Source of the DNA: Thermoanaerobaculales bacterium
Lineage (GTDB): Bacteria > Acidobacteriota > Thermoanaerobaculia > Thermoanaerobaculales > Sulfomarinibacteraceae
Assembly: GCA_035358815.1 (NCBI GenBank)
Contig: DAOPQC010000006.1
Span: forward strand, 1-56,355
Direction of reading: 5' to 3'
DNA length: 56,355 nucleotides
Shown: positions 1 through 9,587 of the stretch, piece after piece
How positions within the stretch are numbered: the first letter of the stretch is position 1
Layout: each line of letters opens with the position of its first letter
Notes under the pieces: model-generated
Told to the model about the DNA's origin: nothing
Databases searched by the model: none
The model's input: the letters and a program-made list of their open reading frames with translations, nothing else
Program-made: the position numbers and the translations under genes

Positions 1-677
1 ACGACCCGGAACTCGCGGATCGCGTCCTGCGAGAAGCGGGCGCGCGACAGGCCGAGCGCCTGGTCGGTGAAGTCGACGCCGTCGACCTGGATCGAGGTCT
101 GCGAGGCGTTGCCGCCCGCGCCCACCACCGGCGAGTTCTGGATGAAGCGGAACGACCCGACCTCGCGCTGCACGCCCGGCGCGATGAACGCCAGCCGCTC
201 GAAGTCGCGGTCCGCCACCGGCAGGTTCTCGATCTGCTCGGGCACGATGTTGGTCGACGAGTCGGTCTTGAGCACGTCCACCAGCGGCACCTCGGCGGTG
301 ACCACGATGGTCTCCGACACCTGGACCTGCATCGTGAACTCGACCCGGGCCGTCTGGCCGACGCGGATCACCACCTCCTGGTCGGTGATCGGCGCGAAGC
401 CCTCGAGGTTGCCGCTCACCGCGTACGGTCCGGGCGGCAGGGCCGCGAACACCGCCCGACCGAACTCATCGGCCACGCCGACGCGGTCGGCACCGGTGTC
501 GGTGTTGCGCACCTGCACCGTCACTCCCGGCATGGCGAGGCCCTGTTGGTCGACGGTCAGCACCTCGATCGTGCCGGTGCTGACCTGGGCCGCGGCCGGC
601 AGCGCCACCGCCAGCAAGGCGGCGAGCATGGCCAGCGGCAGCCATCCCCTGACTGTCCGATCTGTGTGTCGCATCAT
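1..677 (-). CDS. TonB-dependent receptor, Oar-like (N-terminal part only)
   Basis: The reading frame starts at ATG 677 behind a GGAGG site and runs off the left edge, so about 225 residues are visible. A hydrophobic signal peptide ends near residue 24 (ALPAAAQ). It is followed by a carboxypeptidase-regulatory-like beta-sandwich (TIEVLTVDQQGLAMPGVTV onward) and then the start of a TonB plug, with the typical stretch around IVPEQIENLPVADRDFE. This is the arrangement of Oar/SusC-like outer-membrane receptors that are expanded in Acidobacteriota. It lies 12 nt downstream of a TetR regulator, so the two are probably one transcript. The substrate cannot be told from the visible part. Confidence 0.88.
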   Translation of the reverse strand, partial: MMRHTDRTVRGWLPLAMLAALLAVALPAAAQVSTGTIEVLTVDQQGLAMPGVTVQVRNTDTGADRVGVADEFGRAVFAALPPGPYAVSGNLEGFAPITDQEVVIRVGQTARVEFTMQVQVSETIVVTAEVPLVDVLKTDSSTNIVPEQIENLPVADRDFERLAFIAPGVQREVGSFRFIQNSPVVGAGGNASQTSIQVDGVDFTDQALGLSRARFSQDAIREFRV

Positions 678-689
678 GGTCTCCTCCCG

Positions 690-1367
690 TCAGGTTGCCT
701 TCGCCGCCGTGGCCGCCTCGGGCGCGTCGGCCGTCGCCGGTGCCGTCCGGGGCAGCACTCCGTAGCGAAGAATTCGAATGAACTCGTCCACAGCCTCGCT
801 CGGCGCCATGCCGAAGTGCATGGGCACGCCGAAGCACTTCTCGACCGTGAAGTAGTAGTAGAGCCAACGCGTCGCCAGCATGACCGCCACCAGCGCGTTG
901 GCGTCGCCAAGCCGGCCCTCGCGCCGCTTGCGCGCGAAGTTCTGGTGGTAGGCGGCGGCGAAGCGCGCGGGCATGTCCTGGTAGAAGGCGTGAATGTGCT
1001 GGCCGCGGAACTCCACCACGTCGATGAAGATCAACATGATGTACGGCGCGTAGTCATCGACGCCGCGCCTGATCAGCGCCGCCAGCTCCTCGAGGTCATC
1101 GGGAAAGTCGGCCCGCTCGAACAGCTGCTGCAGCGCGTCGTTCGGGTCGAGGAGCCTGGCGAAGTACTCGTCGAGCAGCTGCTGATAGATGGCTTCCTTG
1201 GAAGAGAAGTGGTGGTAGAGGTTGCCGACCGAGACGCCGGCGCGCTGCGAGATCTGCCGCATCGAGGTGGCGCCGTAGCCCTGGGTGGAGAAGAGCTCGA
1301 GGGCCGCCTCCCGGGCACGCGAGATCGCAGCCTCGGATCGCGCGGCCTGTCGTCCATTGGTAGCCAC
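690..1367 (-). CDS. TetR/AcrR-family transcriptional regulator
   Basis: 225 residues from GTG 1367. The N-terminal helix-turn-helix is clear (LFSTQGYGATSMRQISQRAG, then VSVGNLYHHFSSKEAIYQQL), followed by a variable all-helical ligand-binding domain. A longer frame back to ATG 1436 is possible, but it would run through a perfect GAACG-N2-CGTTC palindrome and lacks the family-typical spacing, so the start just upstream of the DNA-binding helices is preferred; a GGGGGCGG stretch could serve as ribosome-binding site. It is cotranscribed with the TonB receptor that follows and probably represses itself and that receptor. Confidence 0.9.
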   Translation of the reverse strand: MATNGRQAARSEAAISRAREAALELFSTQGYGATSMRQISQRAGVSVGNLYHHFSSKEAIYQQLLDEYFARLLDPNDALQQLFERADFPDDLEELAALIRRGVDDYAPYIMLIFIDVVEFRGQHIHAFYQDMPARFAAAYHQNFARKRREGRLGDANALVAVMLATRWLYYYFTVEKCFGVPMHFGMAPSEAVDEFIRILRYGVLPRTAPATADAPEAATAAKAT

Positions 1368-1387
1368 CAACCGCCCCCAAACAAATC

Positions 1388-1399
1388 GAACGCTCGTTC
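1388..1399. promoter_or_regulatory. Probable TetR operator
   Basis: GAACGCTCGTTC is a perfect inverted repeat with 5-bp arms around CT, 20 bp upstream of the proposed regulator start. Short palindromes of this kind are typical operators of TetR/AcrR repressors, which suggests autoregulation. Confidence 0.5.
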
Positions 1400-1523
1400 C
1401 GTAACATAAATATGGGTCGGATTCTGCGGTTGTCAAGCCCCGGGGCTGGCGGGCGACGGTGGTTTGGCCGGTTGCTCTGGGTTGGCCGCCTCTTCGTTCC
1501 CGTTCCCATTCCTGTTCCCGCTC

Positions 1524-1595
1524 GTCACGGCGAAGTGCGCAGCACGAAGCCGGAAGCCGGACTTGTCACGGCGCAGTGCGCAGCACGAAGCCGGA
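1524..1595. repeat. Two direct copies of a 31-bp intergenic repeat
   Basis: Positions 1524-1554 and 1565-1595 differ at one base. They share the core CACGGCG-A/C-AGTGCGCAGC, followed by ACGAAGCCGGA. They sit between the convergent-side end of rnr and the TetR promoter, together with CGTTCCC-rich simple sequence. No coding potential is seen. Confidence 0.7.
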
Positions 1596-1619
1596 TTCCC
1601 GTTCCCGATTGGACGACAG

Positions 1620-3857
<2,238 letters not shown>

Positions 3858-4181
3858 CGAGCTTCGACTATACGCCCCGGGGCTCCGAGCGAGCCGCTCC
3901 GTTCTCCCTGTCATCCCGAGCGGTTGTGGCGCCGGCATCCTGCCGGCGATCGCACCGCTCGTCGCGGCGCCCGGTCACGGCGAAGGCAACGGCGGCTCCT
4001 GGCACTCGCGGCACTCCTGCCGACGATCGAATCTCTGTACCCGGCGCGAACTGCTGCCATTGGAGACCGCAGCCCTCCTTCTGAGTGGTGAGGAGGCACA
4101 GTGAGCGCCGTGACATGCGATTCCTTCGTGATCACGACGGGCAAGGCTCGAGCGGAGTTCATGTGAGGACCTCCCGACAGG
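3858..4181. other. Intergenic region between rnr and the NYN gene
   Basis: No gene is supported here. It contains a CATCCCGAGCG repeat remnant near 3912 and a palindromic REP (3930-3948). Short frames on both strands lack ribosome-binding sites and family features. Confidence 0.6.
3930..3948. repeat. Palindromic REP element, copy 1
   Basis: CGCCGGCATCCTGCCGGCG folds into an 8-bp GC stem. The same sequence recurs at 4924-4942, and a related form (GCAGGCATCTTGCCTGC) makes up the tandem array at 32393-32517. Confidence 0.75.
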
Positions 4182-4210
4182 TTGACGTCACCCCCGCTGA
4201 GACGTATCTT
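4182..4210 (+). promoter_or_regulatory. Sigma-70-type promoter of the NYN gene
   Basis: TTGACG at 4182-4187 and TATCTT at 4205-4210 are 17 bp apart. A transcript would start near 4217, only about 10 nt before the terminator-like hairpin at 4227-4264. Confidence 0.55.
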
Positions 4211-4226
4211 GTGTGTGGAACTTGCT

Positions 4227-4264
4227 CCCCGTCGGACCAGCCGCAAGGCCTCCGGCGGGGTTTT
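4227..4264 (+). terminator. Terminator-like hairpin in the leader of the NYN gene
   Basis: CCCCGTCGG (4227-4235) pairs with CCGGCGGGG (4252-4260) with one G-U pair, and the stem is followed by TTTT. It lies 20 nt before the start codon and just after a good promoter, so it can work as an attenuator of the downstream gene. Confidence 0.6.
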
Positions 4265-4283
4265 GATCTTCAGAGGTCCCTTC

Positions 4284-4916
4284 ATGCCGCCTGAGCCCCA
4301 GCTCAAGCGGACGGTCGCGTTCTTCGACGGCCAGAACCTCTTCCACGCCGCGCGCGAGGCGTTCGGCTACACCTACCCGAATTACGAACCTGCGACGCTC
4401 GCGAACACCGTCTGTTCGAACGCCGGCTGGAAGCTCTCCCAGGTCCGCTTCTACACAGGCATCCCGGACCCGGGCGTCGATCCATTCTGGCATGGCTTCT
4501 GGGTGCGCAAACTCGCGGTCCTCGGGACGCGCGGTGTCTGGACGTTTTCTCGGCTCCTGCATTACCGGAACGAGCGGCTGATTCTGCCCGACGGTTCAGA
4601 GACCACAGTGCCGGTCGGTCGAGAGAAGGGCGTGGACGTGCGACTTGCTCTCGACGTTGTTCGCCTGGCCCGCGCCGGAGAGCTCGACGTGGCGCTGCTC
4701 TTCAGTCAGGACCAAGACTTGTCCGAGGTGGCGGACGAGGTGCGAGCGATCTCTCGTTCAGAAGATCGCTGGATCAAGACCGCCTGCGCTTTCCCCGTGA
4801 GCCCGACCGCCCAAAACCGACGGGGCATCAATGGGGCCGAGTGGCTGCGAATGGACAAAGGTCTCTATGACGATTGCCTCGACCTGGCCGATTATCGAAA
4901 GCAGGCAAGAAGGTGA
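4284..4916 (+). CDS. NYN-domain (LabA/DUF88-like) ribonuclease
   Basis: 210 residues from ATG 4284; an upstream extension is open but would run through the leader hairpin. The NYN fold is marked by VAFFDGQNLF (Asp15), the basic/acidic GREKGVDVRLALD stretch and LLFSQDQDLSEV. These aspartates form the PIN-like metal site. Family members are thought to act on RNA; the target is unknown. No partner gene is adjacent. The terminator-like leader suggests that expression needs antitermination or read-through. Confidence 0.85.
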   Translation: MPPEPQLKRTVAFFDGQNLFHAAREAFGYTYPNYEPATLANTVCSNAGWKLSQVRFYTGIPDPGVDPFWHGFWVRKLAVLGTRGVWTFSRLLHYRNERLILPDGSETTVPVGREKGVDVRLALDVVRLARAGELDVALLFSQDQDLSEVADEVRAISRSEDRWIKTACAFPVSPTAQNRRGINGAEWLRMDKGLYDDCLDLADYRKQARR

Positions 4917-4923
4917 GTTGTCA

Positions 4924-4942
4924 CGCCGGCATCCTGCCGGCG
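4924..4942. repeat. Palindromic REP element, copy 2
   Basis: Same 19-bp palindrome as at 3930-3948, here directly after the NYN gene. It is followed by a CATCCCGAGCGAGG-type repeat. Confidence 0.75.
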
Positions 4943-4986
4943 ACCGCCTGTCCGCCTGTCATCCCGCACGAGGCCCCATCCCTCCC

Positions 4987-5032
4987 TGTCATCCCGAGCG
5001 AGGCCCGAAGGGCCGAGTCGAGGGATCTCCTC
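4987..5032. repeat. Intergenic repeat of the GTCATCCCGAGCGAGG family
   Basis: A conserved block beginning GTCATCCCGAGCGAGG and ending GAGTCGAGGGATCTCCTC. The same block occurs near 29482-29560 and 30722-30833, where it is present as pairs of inverted copies. Confidence 0.7.
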
Positions 5033-5105
5033 CGGCCGACCCTGCGCCCCTCGTCCCCACGTCACTCCCCGCCGGCACGGCTCGCCCGTCTCGCCAGATG
5101 CTCTG

Positions 5106-5142
5106 ATAACGTTTTGACGTTATGACGTCAGAGCACTAAGGT
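5106..5142 (+). promoter_or_regulatory. Promoter and operator of the RHH/RelE toxin-antitoxin operon
   Basis: TTGACG (5114-5119) and TAAGGT (5137-5142) are 17 bp apart. They overlap an inverted repeat, ATAACGT (5106-5112) and ACGTTAT (5117-5123), and the palindrome TGACGTCA (5123-5130). The start codon follows only 6 nt after the -10 box, so the message may be leaderless. The palindromes fit a ribbon-helix-helix operator. Confidence 0.6.
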
Positions 5143-5148
5143 ACTACC

Positions 5149-5379
5149 ATGAGCGAATCACGCCGCGCAACCGTTTACCTCGACCCGGAGATCCACCGGG
5201 CCCTGAAGCTCAAGGCTGCCGTCTCCGACCGCTCGATCTCGGAGATGGTGAATGAGGCCGTACGGCTCTCCCTGGCCGAGGACGCCGAGGACCTCGCAGC
5301 TTTCGAGGACCGCGTCGCCGAGCCGGACGTCGACTTCGACTCCTTCGTCAAATCGCTGAGGCGCCGTGGCCGGATATAG
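5149..5379 (+). CDS. Ribbon-helix-helix antitoxin
   Basis: 76 residues. The N-terminal RRATVYLDPEIHRALKLKAA is the beta strand and first helix of a CopG/MetJ-type DNA-binding domain, followed by SDRSISEMVNEAV. The acidic C-terminal half would bind the toxin. It overlaps the following RelE-like gene by 14 nt, and its promoter carries palindromes, so autoregulation by antitoxin or complex is likely. Confidence 0.85.
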   Translation: MSESRRATVYLDPEIHRALKLKAAVSDRSISEMVNEAVRLSLAEDAEDLAAFEDRVAEPDVDFDSFVKSLRRRGRI

Positions 5380-5629
5380 CATCCGGATCAAGCCCTCAGC
5401 GGCGAAGGAGGTCGACGCGATCGAGCCCAGGAAGCTGCGCCGGCAGATCGTCGAGCGCATTCGCGAGCTCGCGACCGACCCGAGGCCGAAAGGCTGCGAG
5501 AGGCTTGCCGGCGGCTCCGGCCGCTACCGCATCCGCCAGGGGCCCTACCGGATCGTGTACTCCATCGCGGACGATGAACGCGCGGTCGTGATCTTCAAGG
5601 TCGCCCACCGCAAGGACGTCTACCGCTGA
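5366..5629 (+). CDS. RelE/ParE-superfamily toxin
   Basis: 87 residues with the compact RelE fold: YSIRIKPSAAKEVDAI, then the helix pair, then GSGRYRIRQGPYRIVYSI and a C-terminal AHRKDVYR. The basic residues and final tyrosine match ribosome-dependent mRNA interferases of the RelE type. The gene overlaps its antitoxin. Confidence 0.87.
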   Translation: MAGYSIRIKPSAAKEVDAIEPRKLRRQIVERIRELATDPRPKGCERLAGGSGRYRIRQGPYRIVYSIADDERAVVIFKVAHRKDVYR

Positions 5630-5645
5630 CCGATGCGCCCCGGGG

Positions 5646-5675
5646 TTGACACCCCCTCCCCCCACGGCCTACCAT
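5646..5675 (+). promoter_or_regulatory. Promoter of tRNA-Leu
   Basis: TTGACA (5646-5651) and TACCAT (5670-5675) are 18 bp apart, 21 bp upstream of the mature tRNA 5' end. Confidence 0.5.
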
Positions 5676-5695
5676 CTGTGGCCCGCCTGTGGTGT

Positions 5696-5782
5696 GCGAG
5701 AGTGGCGGAATTGGTAGACGCGCAAGATTCAGGATCTTGTGCCCGCAAGGGCGTGGGGGTTCGAGTCCCCCCTTTCGCACCA
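5696..5782 (+). tRNA. tRNA-Leu (anticodon CAG)
   Basis: 87 nt including an encoded CCA. The acceptor stem GCGAGAG pairs with CTTTCGC (one G-U pair), with discriminator A. The anticodon stem CAAGA/TCTTG encloses the loop TTCAGGA. A long variable arm (class II tRNA) and the T-arm GGGGGTTCGAGTCCCCC are present. It is intact at the left end of the integrated element; bases 5726-5782 recur at the right end. Confidence 0.96.
5726..5782. other. attL core (57-bp direct repeat in tRNA-Leu)
   Basis: The 57 bases from the anticodon loop to the CCA end are identical to 20142-20198; the flanking bases differ on both sides. Integration into the 3' half of a tRNA gene, restoring it, is typical of tyrosine-recombinase islands. 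Confidence 0.93.
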
Positions 5783-5814
5783 ACAACTTAGCTCGGCATG
5801 GCCCGGTAAGCCCC

Positions 5815-5842
5815 AACCGCCGATTCAACCGCCGGTTCAACC
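5815..5842. repeat. Putative integrase arm-type sites, left arm
   Basis: The 12-bp unit AACCGCCG-R-TTC is repeated in tandem (5815-5826, 5827-5838) and followed by AACC. It recurs inverted at 5961-5982 and directly at 19986-20010 near the right end. Direct repeats flanking both att cores are expected of arm-type binding sites for a lambda- or P4-like integrase. Confidence 0.5.
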
Positions 5843-5960
5843 CCCAAAACGAGCCGCAGGGCCACACGCGCCGCCGGCGCAGCTCGCGCGCACGTGCGGG
5901 TTGTGGGGTTGTGGGCTTGGGCGGCCCGGCCGCGCGGTCGCGGCGCAGCTCGCGGCGAGA

Positions 5961-5982
5961 GGTTGAACCGGCGGTTGAATCG
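5961..5982. repeat. Putative integrase arm-type site, inverted copy
   Basis: GGTTGAACCGGCGGTTGAAT followed by CG is the reverse complement of the 12-bp AACCGCCGGTTC motif with its flanks. Confidence 0.5.
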
Positions 5983-6135
5983 GGGCCGTTTCGGGGCGCC
6001 ACAGGCCCCAAAGGGCGGTGGCAGGGGGTCCGTGTCCCCGAGCCCCAGGTCGACCTGGTCGCGGGCCGGAAAGGTGAAAAAGGCCACCCGGGTGGCAAAG
6101 GAGGGAAACCGCCCGGGGGGGCTTCGGGCAGGGGC

Positions 6136-6657
6136 TCAGTTGGGCGGGTCGTCCTCCGGCGGCGGCGCGGCCGCCCCGATCCCGCCGCGAAGGAAGTCCA
6201 ACAGCGGATCCTCCTCAGCTGCCCGGGGGTCGACGGGCGAGACGCTCGTCCTCGAGCTCGGGGTTGCGCCGAGCTCAACCGCCCACCGCCGCATGTTCTC
6301 CTGCGCCGCGCGGGCGAGTGCGAGCTCGGGAATCGCCTTCACGGCGCCGCTTCTGGTCCGATAGTGGAGGGTTCCGTACTTCGCGCCCCACTTCCGGATC
6401 GCCGCGGAGGCCATGTGCCAGTCGTCGTAGGCGACGCAGTAGGCGGCGAGGGCCGCTCGGTCGAGGGGGGTGATCAGGCCGGCCGCGGCGAGGCCCGGAT
6501 AGACGCGCCGCCACTCCTGTTTCGCGCCTGTCGGCAGCCATCTCGGGCAGGTCGTTCCGACGCGCAGATCCAGGCGGGGGGGCAGGGCCCGGCGCCCGGG
6601 ATTGCCCTCGAGCTCGCGCACCGCCCGCGGCTTCGGTTTGGGGCCTCGCTTGGCCAT
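6136..6657 (-). CDS. terS: Phage terminase small subunit, P27 family
   Basis: 173 residues with the P27-family start MAKRGPKPKPRAVRELEGNP, followed by CPRWLPTGAKQEWRRV and LAAYCVAYDDW. Small terminases bind the packaging site and recruit the large ATPase/nuclease subunit. A GGAGGGGGG tract precedes the ATG. It is the last gene of the element, separated from the structural genes by a noncoding stretch with an inverted repeat. No large terminase follows, so packaging would need one in trans. Confidence 0.9.
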   Translation of the reverse strand: MAKRGPKPKPRAVRELEGNPGRRALPPRLDLRVGTTCPRWLPTGAKQEWRRVYPGLAAAGLITPLDRAALAAYCVAYDDWHMASAAIRKWGAKYGTLHYRTRSGAVKAIPELALARAAQENMRRWAVELGATPSSRTSVSPVDPRAAEEDPLLDFLRGGIGAAAPPPEDDPPN

Positions 6658-6700
6658 CAGCTACCCCCCTCCTACGGCTGCGACTCCGTCTCTCACGGAG

Positions 6701-6757
6701 GGTGCCAAGTGCCAGGTCCGGCAGGGGCTTCCGGCGACCACCGGCCATCTTGGCACC
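6701..6757. repeat. Inverted repeat upstream of terS
   Basis: GGTGCCAAG (6701-6709) and CTTGGCACC (6749-6757) are perfect 9-bp arms 39 bp apart, about 45 bp upstream of the terS start. No T-run follows in the direction of transcription, so it is not a simple terminator. A packaging site is one possibility. Confidence 0.45.
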
Positions 6758-6853
6758 CCAAAAAACGACCCGGAATTCGCGACGGTGTGCGAACGGGTGC
6801 GGCCGCCGGTCAGGGAGCTCACCGCTGCAGACTTTTGCACTCCCATACCCATA

Positions 6854-7069
6854 TCACCATCCGGTTATTTGCTCGCAGCTTCCTCGAGCTACTCGCCGCC
6901 GCGTGCGCGTTCGGTGACCGAGACCGCGATCGGCCGGCTCGACGAGGCGAAGCTGATCGAGCTCGAGCGGAAGGGCCCCCCCCTGCTCGGCAGAGGCCTC
7001 GGCCAATTCGCGAACCGCTGGCGGTGGCCACGGTGGTTGAGGCCTTTCACTCCCCGCGGCCGCCGTCAT
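6854..7069 (-). CDS. Small hypothetical protein after the tape-measure gene
   Basis: 71 residues; its ATG overlaps the tape-measure stop codon (ATGA), as do most junctions in this operon. The protein is Pro/Arg-rich with a short acidic helix (VRELAEASAEQGGALPLELD). No family is recognised. Support comes only from the translational coupling. Confidence 0.4.
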   Translation of the reverse strand: MTAAAGSERPQPPWPPPAVRELAEASAEQGGALPLELDQLRLVEPADRGLGHRTRTRRRVARGSCEQITGW

Positions 7070-9138
7070 GGGGCGCTCCCCGTCGTGTTGGGCACGAGCC
7101 CTAATTCCTTCATGCGCCGCAGAATTTCATCTGAGTTCATGTCGAGCGTCACCTTCAACTTGTACTCTTCCCCGGCGAGCTCGAGCAACAAGTTGCGGAT
7201 GGCCGTGACCTCCTCGGACGCCCCTTCCCTGGCGTTCACCATCGCCTGCCCGATCGTCGACTCCAGAGCAGTCGCTGCCAACCCCGCGGCATCGGGGACG
7301 TCCTGGCTGAGCCTCTTGGCCAGATCGCCCACCCAGTAGACCGCCTTCTTCTCGATCGCGTACTGGAGATCGGCGAAACCCTTCGGGATGTCGAGATCGG
7401 TGTAGTCTTTCGCCGCCTCGGCGAGCTCCGTCACCTTCGGCCCGAAGGCGTCCATCAGCTGCTGGGCGGGGACGCCTTGTACGCCGAGCAAGGTGAAATC
7501 CGCCACGAGCTGCGACATTTGATCGACGATGTCCTGCCGATCCATCACGCCGTACATCTTCTTCAAGTCATCGGTCACGTTGTCGTAGGCCGCGCCGACA
7601 AGAGCCACCTTGGCGGCCATGCGCTCGAGCGTGGTCAGGTCCCCCATCCGGGCAGCCGTCGTCTCCCTGATTGCTTTGGCGGTCCCCAGTTGGGCATTCT
7701 GCAGCTCGATCAACCTCGCCATGTTGTCGCTGAGCGCGCGGCTGTTCGCCTCCGTGTGCGTGGTCCCGACGTCCCATTCGTCACCCAGGAAACCCAACTG
7801 CTCGCGCATTTTTTGATAGACAACGAAGGCATCCGCGAATTGATCTTTGTTCTTGACCAGCGCGTCACCCAGGTCCTGGCTCTTGTTTGCGATCAGGCCG
7901 AACAGCTCTGCGATGCCTTCGATCTGATTGACCAGCGGCCGAAGCGCGCTCCCGAGCTCCCAAGCGAGGAGCGCCACGGCGACGATCGGGCCCAGCGCCG
8001 ACGCCCACAGGACCTTGAACGAAGTGGCGAGCTTGTAGTTGACACTCGTCCAGCCGACGGTCGCGACCTTGGCGTGACCCATCCGCGTCACCCAGGCGGC
8101 GGACGAGACCTCCGTCGCCCTGTTCGCAACGATGAGCTCGCCACTTGCCACCACTGCAGCCTTCTTCGCCGCGATGAGCTTCCGGGCCTCGATCGCCGCG
8201 TGGCTCCACATGCGGGCAATGCTCGCGGTGGCGCCCACGAGCGGCGACGTGAGCTTCAGCAGGGGCCCGAGCACCGCCACCATGGCTGCGATCTGAACTG
8301 TGAGCTTCTGATTCTCCGGCGTCATCCGGGAGAAGGCCGTCGCCGCAGCCTTCACCATGTCGCCGACCTGTTTGAATGCTGGCTGGAGATCCTCGATGAT
8401 CGGCAGCAGCGCCTGACCAAACTCGATCGCAACTTCCTCGGCCTGTGCCCGCAGCCGGCGGAGCTGGTTGGTTGGAGAGTCCATCGTGCGGGCGAGATCC
8501 CCTTGGGCCTTCGCGGTCTGTTGCATGATCGTCAGGTAGCGGGCCTGCACCTTTTCCTGTTGCGTCAGCTCCTGGCCGATGCTGGCAATACCGTGTGCCC
8601 ACGCCACCTGCTTGATGGTGGTCTCGTCGACCAGGATCCCAAGGCGCTTCAGTGCCTCCCCTTCGCCCGTGATCCCGGCCTGCAGCTTCTCGAAGGCCTC
8701 CTCTGGCGACATGTTGAAGAACGATGCCATGTCGTAGGCGAGCTGGGTCAGCCCCTTCGACATGTCGTAGGCGGCAGCCTCGCCGAGGCCCATCGCCGTG
8801 AACATCTGCTGAAAGGTCGCGACGTTCTGCCGCACTGCGTAGGCGTTGAGCCCGAGCGCCGTCGACACCTCATCCGACCACTTCCGGGCTGCGTTGGCCA
8901 TCCCCCCCATGGCGACCGTGAAGAGGTTCTCCGATTCGACGGCGTCCATCGCCATCTTAAGGCTGGCGCCGGCGACGGCCAGCATCGGTGCCGTCACGCC
9001 GACCGACAGGACGCTTCCGACCTTCGACATCCCTTGGCCAACGTCCTTCAGCGTCCGCTCGGCGGCCCTCATCTTTGTGCCGAATTCCTTGGCGTCGACG
9101 CCCAGGCGCACGAGCAGGTGAGCGAGGGTTGTCGGCAT
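7066..9138 (-). CDS. Phage tail tape-measure-like protein
   Basis: 690 residues from ATG 9138, which overlaps the upstream stop codon (ATGA); a longer frame lies inside the preceding gene. The N-terminus (LVRLGVDAKEFGTKMRAAER, then LKDVGQGMSKVGSVLSVGVT) and the region SENLFTVAMGGMANAARKWS match TP901/PhageMin tape-measure domains. Hydrophobic segments (VQIAAMVAVLGPLL; VLWASALGPIVAVALLAWEL) are usual in these proteins. It is odd here because no major tail, tail terminator or baseplate gene is present. Confidence 0.85.
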   Translation of the reverse strand: MPTTLAHLLVRLGVDAKEFGTKMRAAERTLKDVGQGMSKVGSVLSVGVTAPMLAVAGASLKMAMDAVESENLFTVAMGGMANAARKWSDEVSTALGLNAYAVRQNVATFQQMFTAMGLGEAAAYDMSKGLTQLAYDMASFFNMSPEEAFEKLQAGITGEGEALKRLGILVDETTIKQVAWAHGIASIGQELTQQEKVQARYLTIMQQTAKAQGDLARTMDSPTNQLRRLRAQAEEVAIEFGQALLPIIEDLQPAFKQVGDMVKAAATAFSRMTPENQKLTVQIAAMVAVLGPLLKLTSPLVGATASIARMWSHAAIEARKLIAAKKAAVVASGELIVANRATEVSSAAWVTRMGHAKVATVGWTSVNYKLATSFKVLWASALGPIVAVALLAWELGSALRPLVNQIEGIAELFGLIANKSQDLGDALVKNKDQFADAFVVYQKMREQLGFLGDEWDVGTTHTEANSRALSDNMARLIELQNAQLGTAKAIRETTAARMGDLTTLERMAAKVALVGAAYDNVTDDLKKMYGVMDRQDIVDQMSQLVADFTLLGVQGVPAQQLMDAFGPKVTELAEAAKDYTDLDIPKGFADLQYAIEKKAVYWVGDLAKRLSQDVPDAAGLAATALESTIGQAMVNAREGASEEVTAIRNLLLELAGEEYKLKVTLDMNSDEILRRMKELGLVPNTTGSAP

Positions 9139-9587
9139 CAGGGTCTCCACTGCGCGAGCTGCTCGCGCTCCTCCGGCAGCGCCAGGACCGTGAACGGGAC
9201 GCGGCGCGCGTCGAAGTCGATCACGACCAACCACCGCGAGCAGCGCGGCAGCCCCCCAGTGCCTTCAGCCTCCGTCGCGACGAACTCGAACGCCCGCGGC
9301 TGGTAGTCGCGTGGCCGGCCCTCCGGGCAGCCGTGGCGGCCGGCGGCGTAGCAGGCCTCACGGAGGACCTGTCGGAGCACGCTGTCGCCGTCCCCGCACG
9401 CCTCGAGCGCGGCGGGCGTTGCGAACGTGCGGAAAGGATTGAACCCGTGACGGCGGCTGCCGGTGCCGATGCAGCGGCCCGCGACTGCTGTGATGTCGAC
9501 GAGCTTGGGCGAGGGGAATCCCGCCGGAAATGGAGGGACCCCCTCCCCTTCGCTCGGCCGCACGGGGCTCATCCGCTGCCGTGCCAT
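9138..9587 (-). CDS. Hypothetical protein in the element's structural operon
   Basis: 149 residues. The start ATG 9587 overlaps the stop codon of the previous gene, and the stop overlaps the tape-measure start. It has a central FRTFATPAALEACG stretch, several cysteines and a C-terminal beta-rich part (WLVVIDFDARRVPFTVLALP). By position it could be a head-tail or tail component, but no family is recognised. Confidence 0.65.
   Translation of the reverse strand: MARQRMSPVRPSEGEGVPPFPAGFPSPKLVDITAVAGRCIGTGSRRHGFNPFRTFATPAALEACGDGDSVLRQVLREACYAAGRHGCPEGRPRDYQPRAFEFVATEAEGTGGLPRCSRWLVVIDFDARRVPFTVLALPEEREQLAQWRP

Larger units (their letters stand above)
5783..6135. other. Left-end noncoding region of the element
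   Basis: 353 bp between the tRNA and the terS stop codon. It carries copies of a 12-bp motif (5815-5842 and, inverted, 5961-5982) that recurs next to the right end. I see no gene; long GC-rich frames here lack start signals and family features. Confidence 0.6.

Noticed and set aside
5689..7104. Long plus-strand open frame (471 codons) through the left end of the element
   Set aside because: It runs antisense to terS and through the tRNA, has low-complexity Arg/Gly/Pro composition and no ribosome-binding site; a GC-rich shadow frame.
7477..9306. Plus-strand frame of 609 codons opposite the tape-measure gene
   Set aside because: His/Arg-rich shadow with no family feature; the minus strand is coupled to its neighbours.
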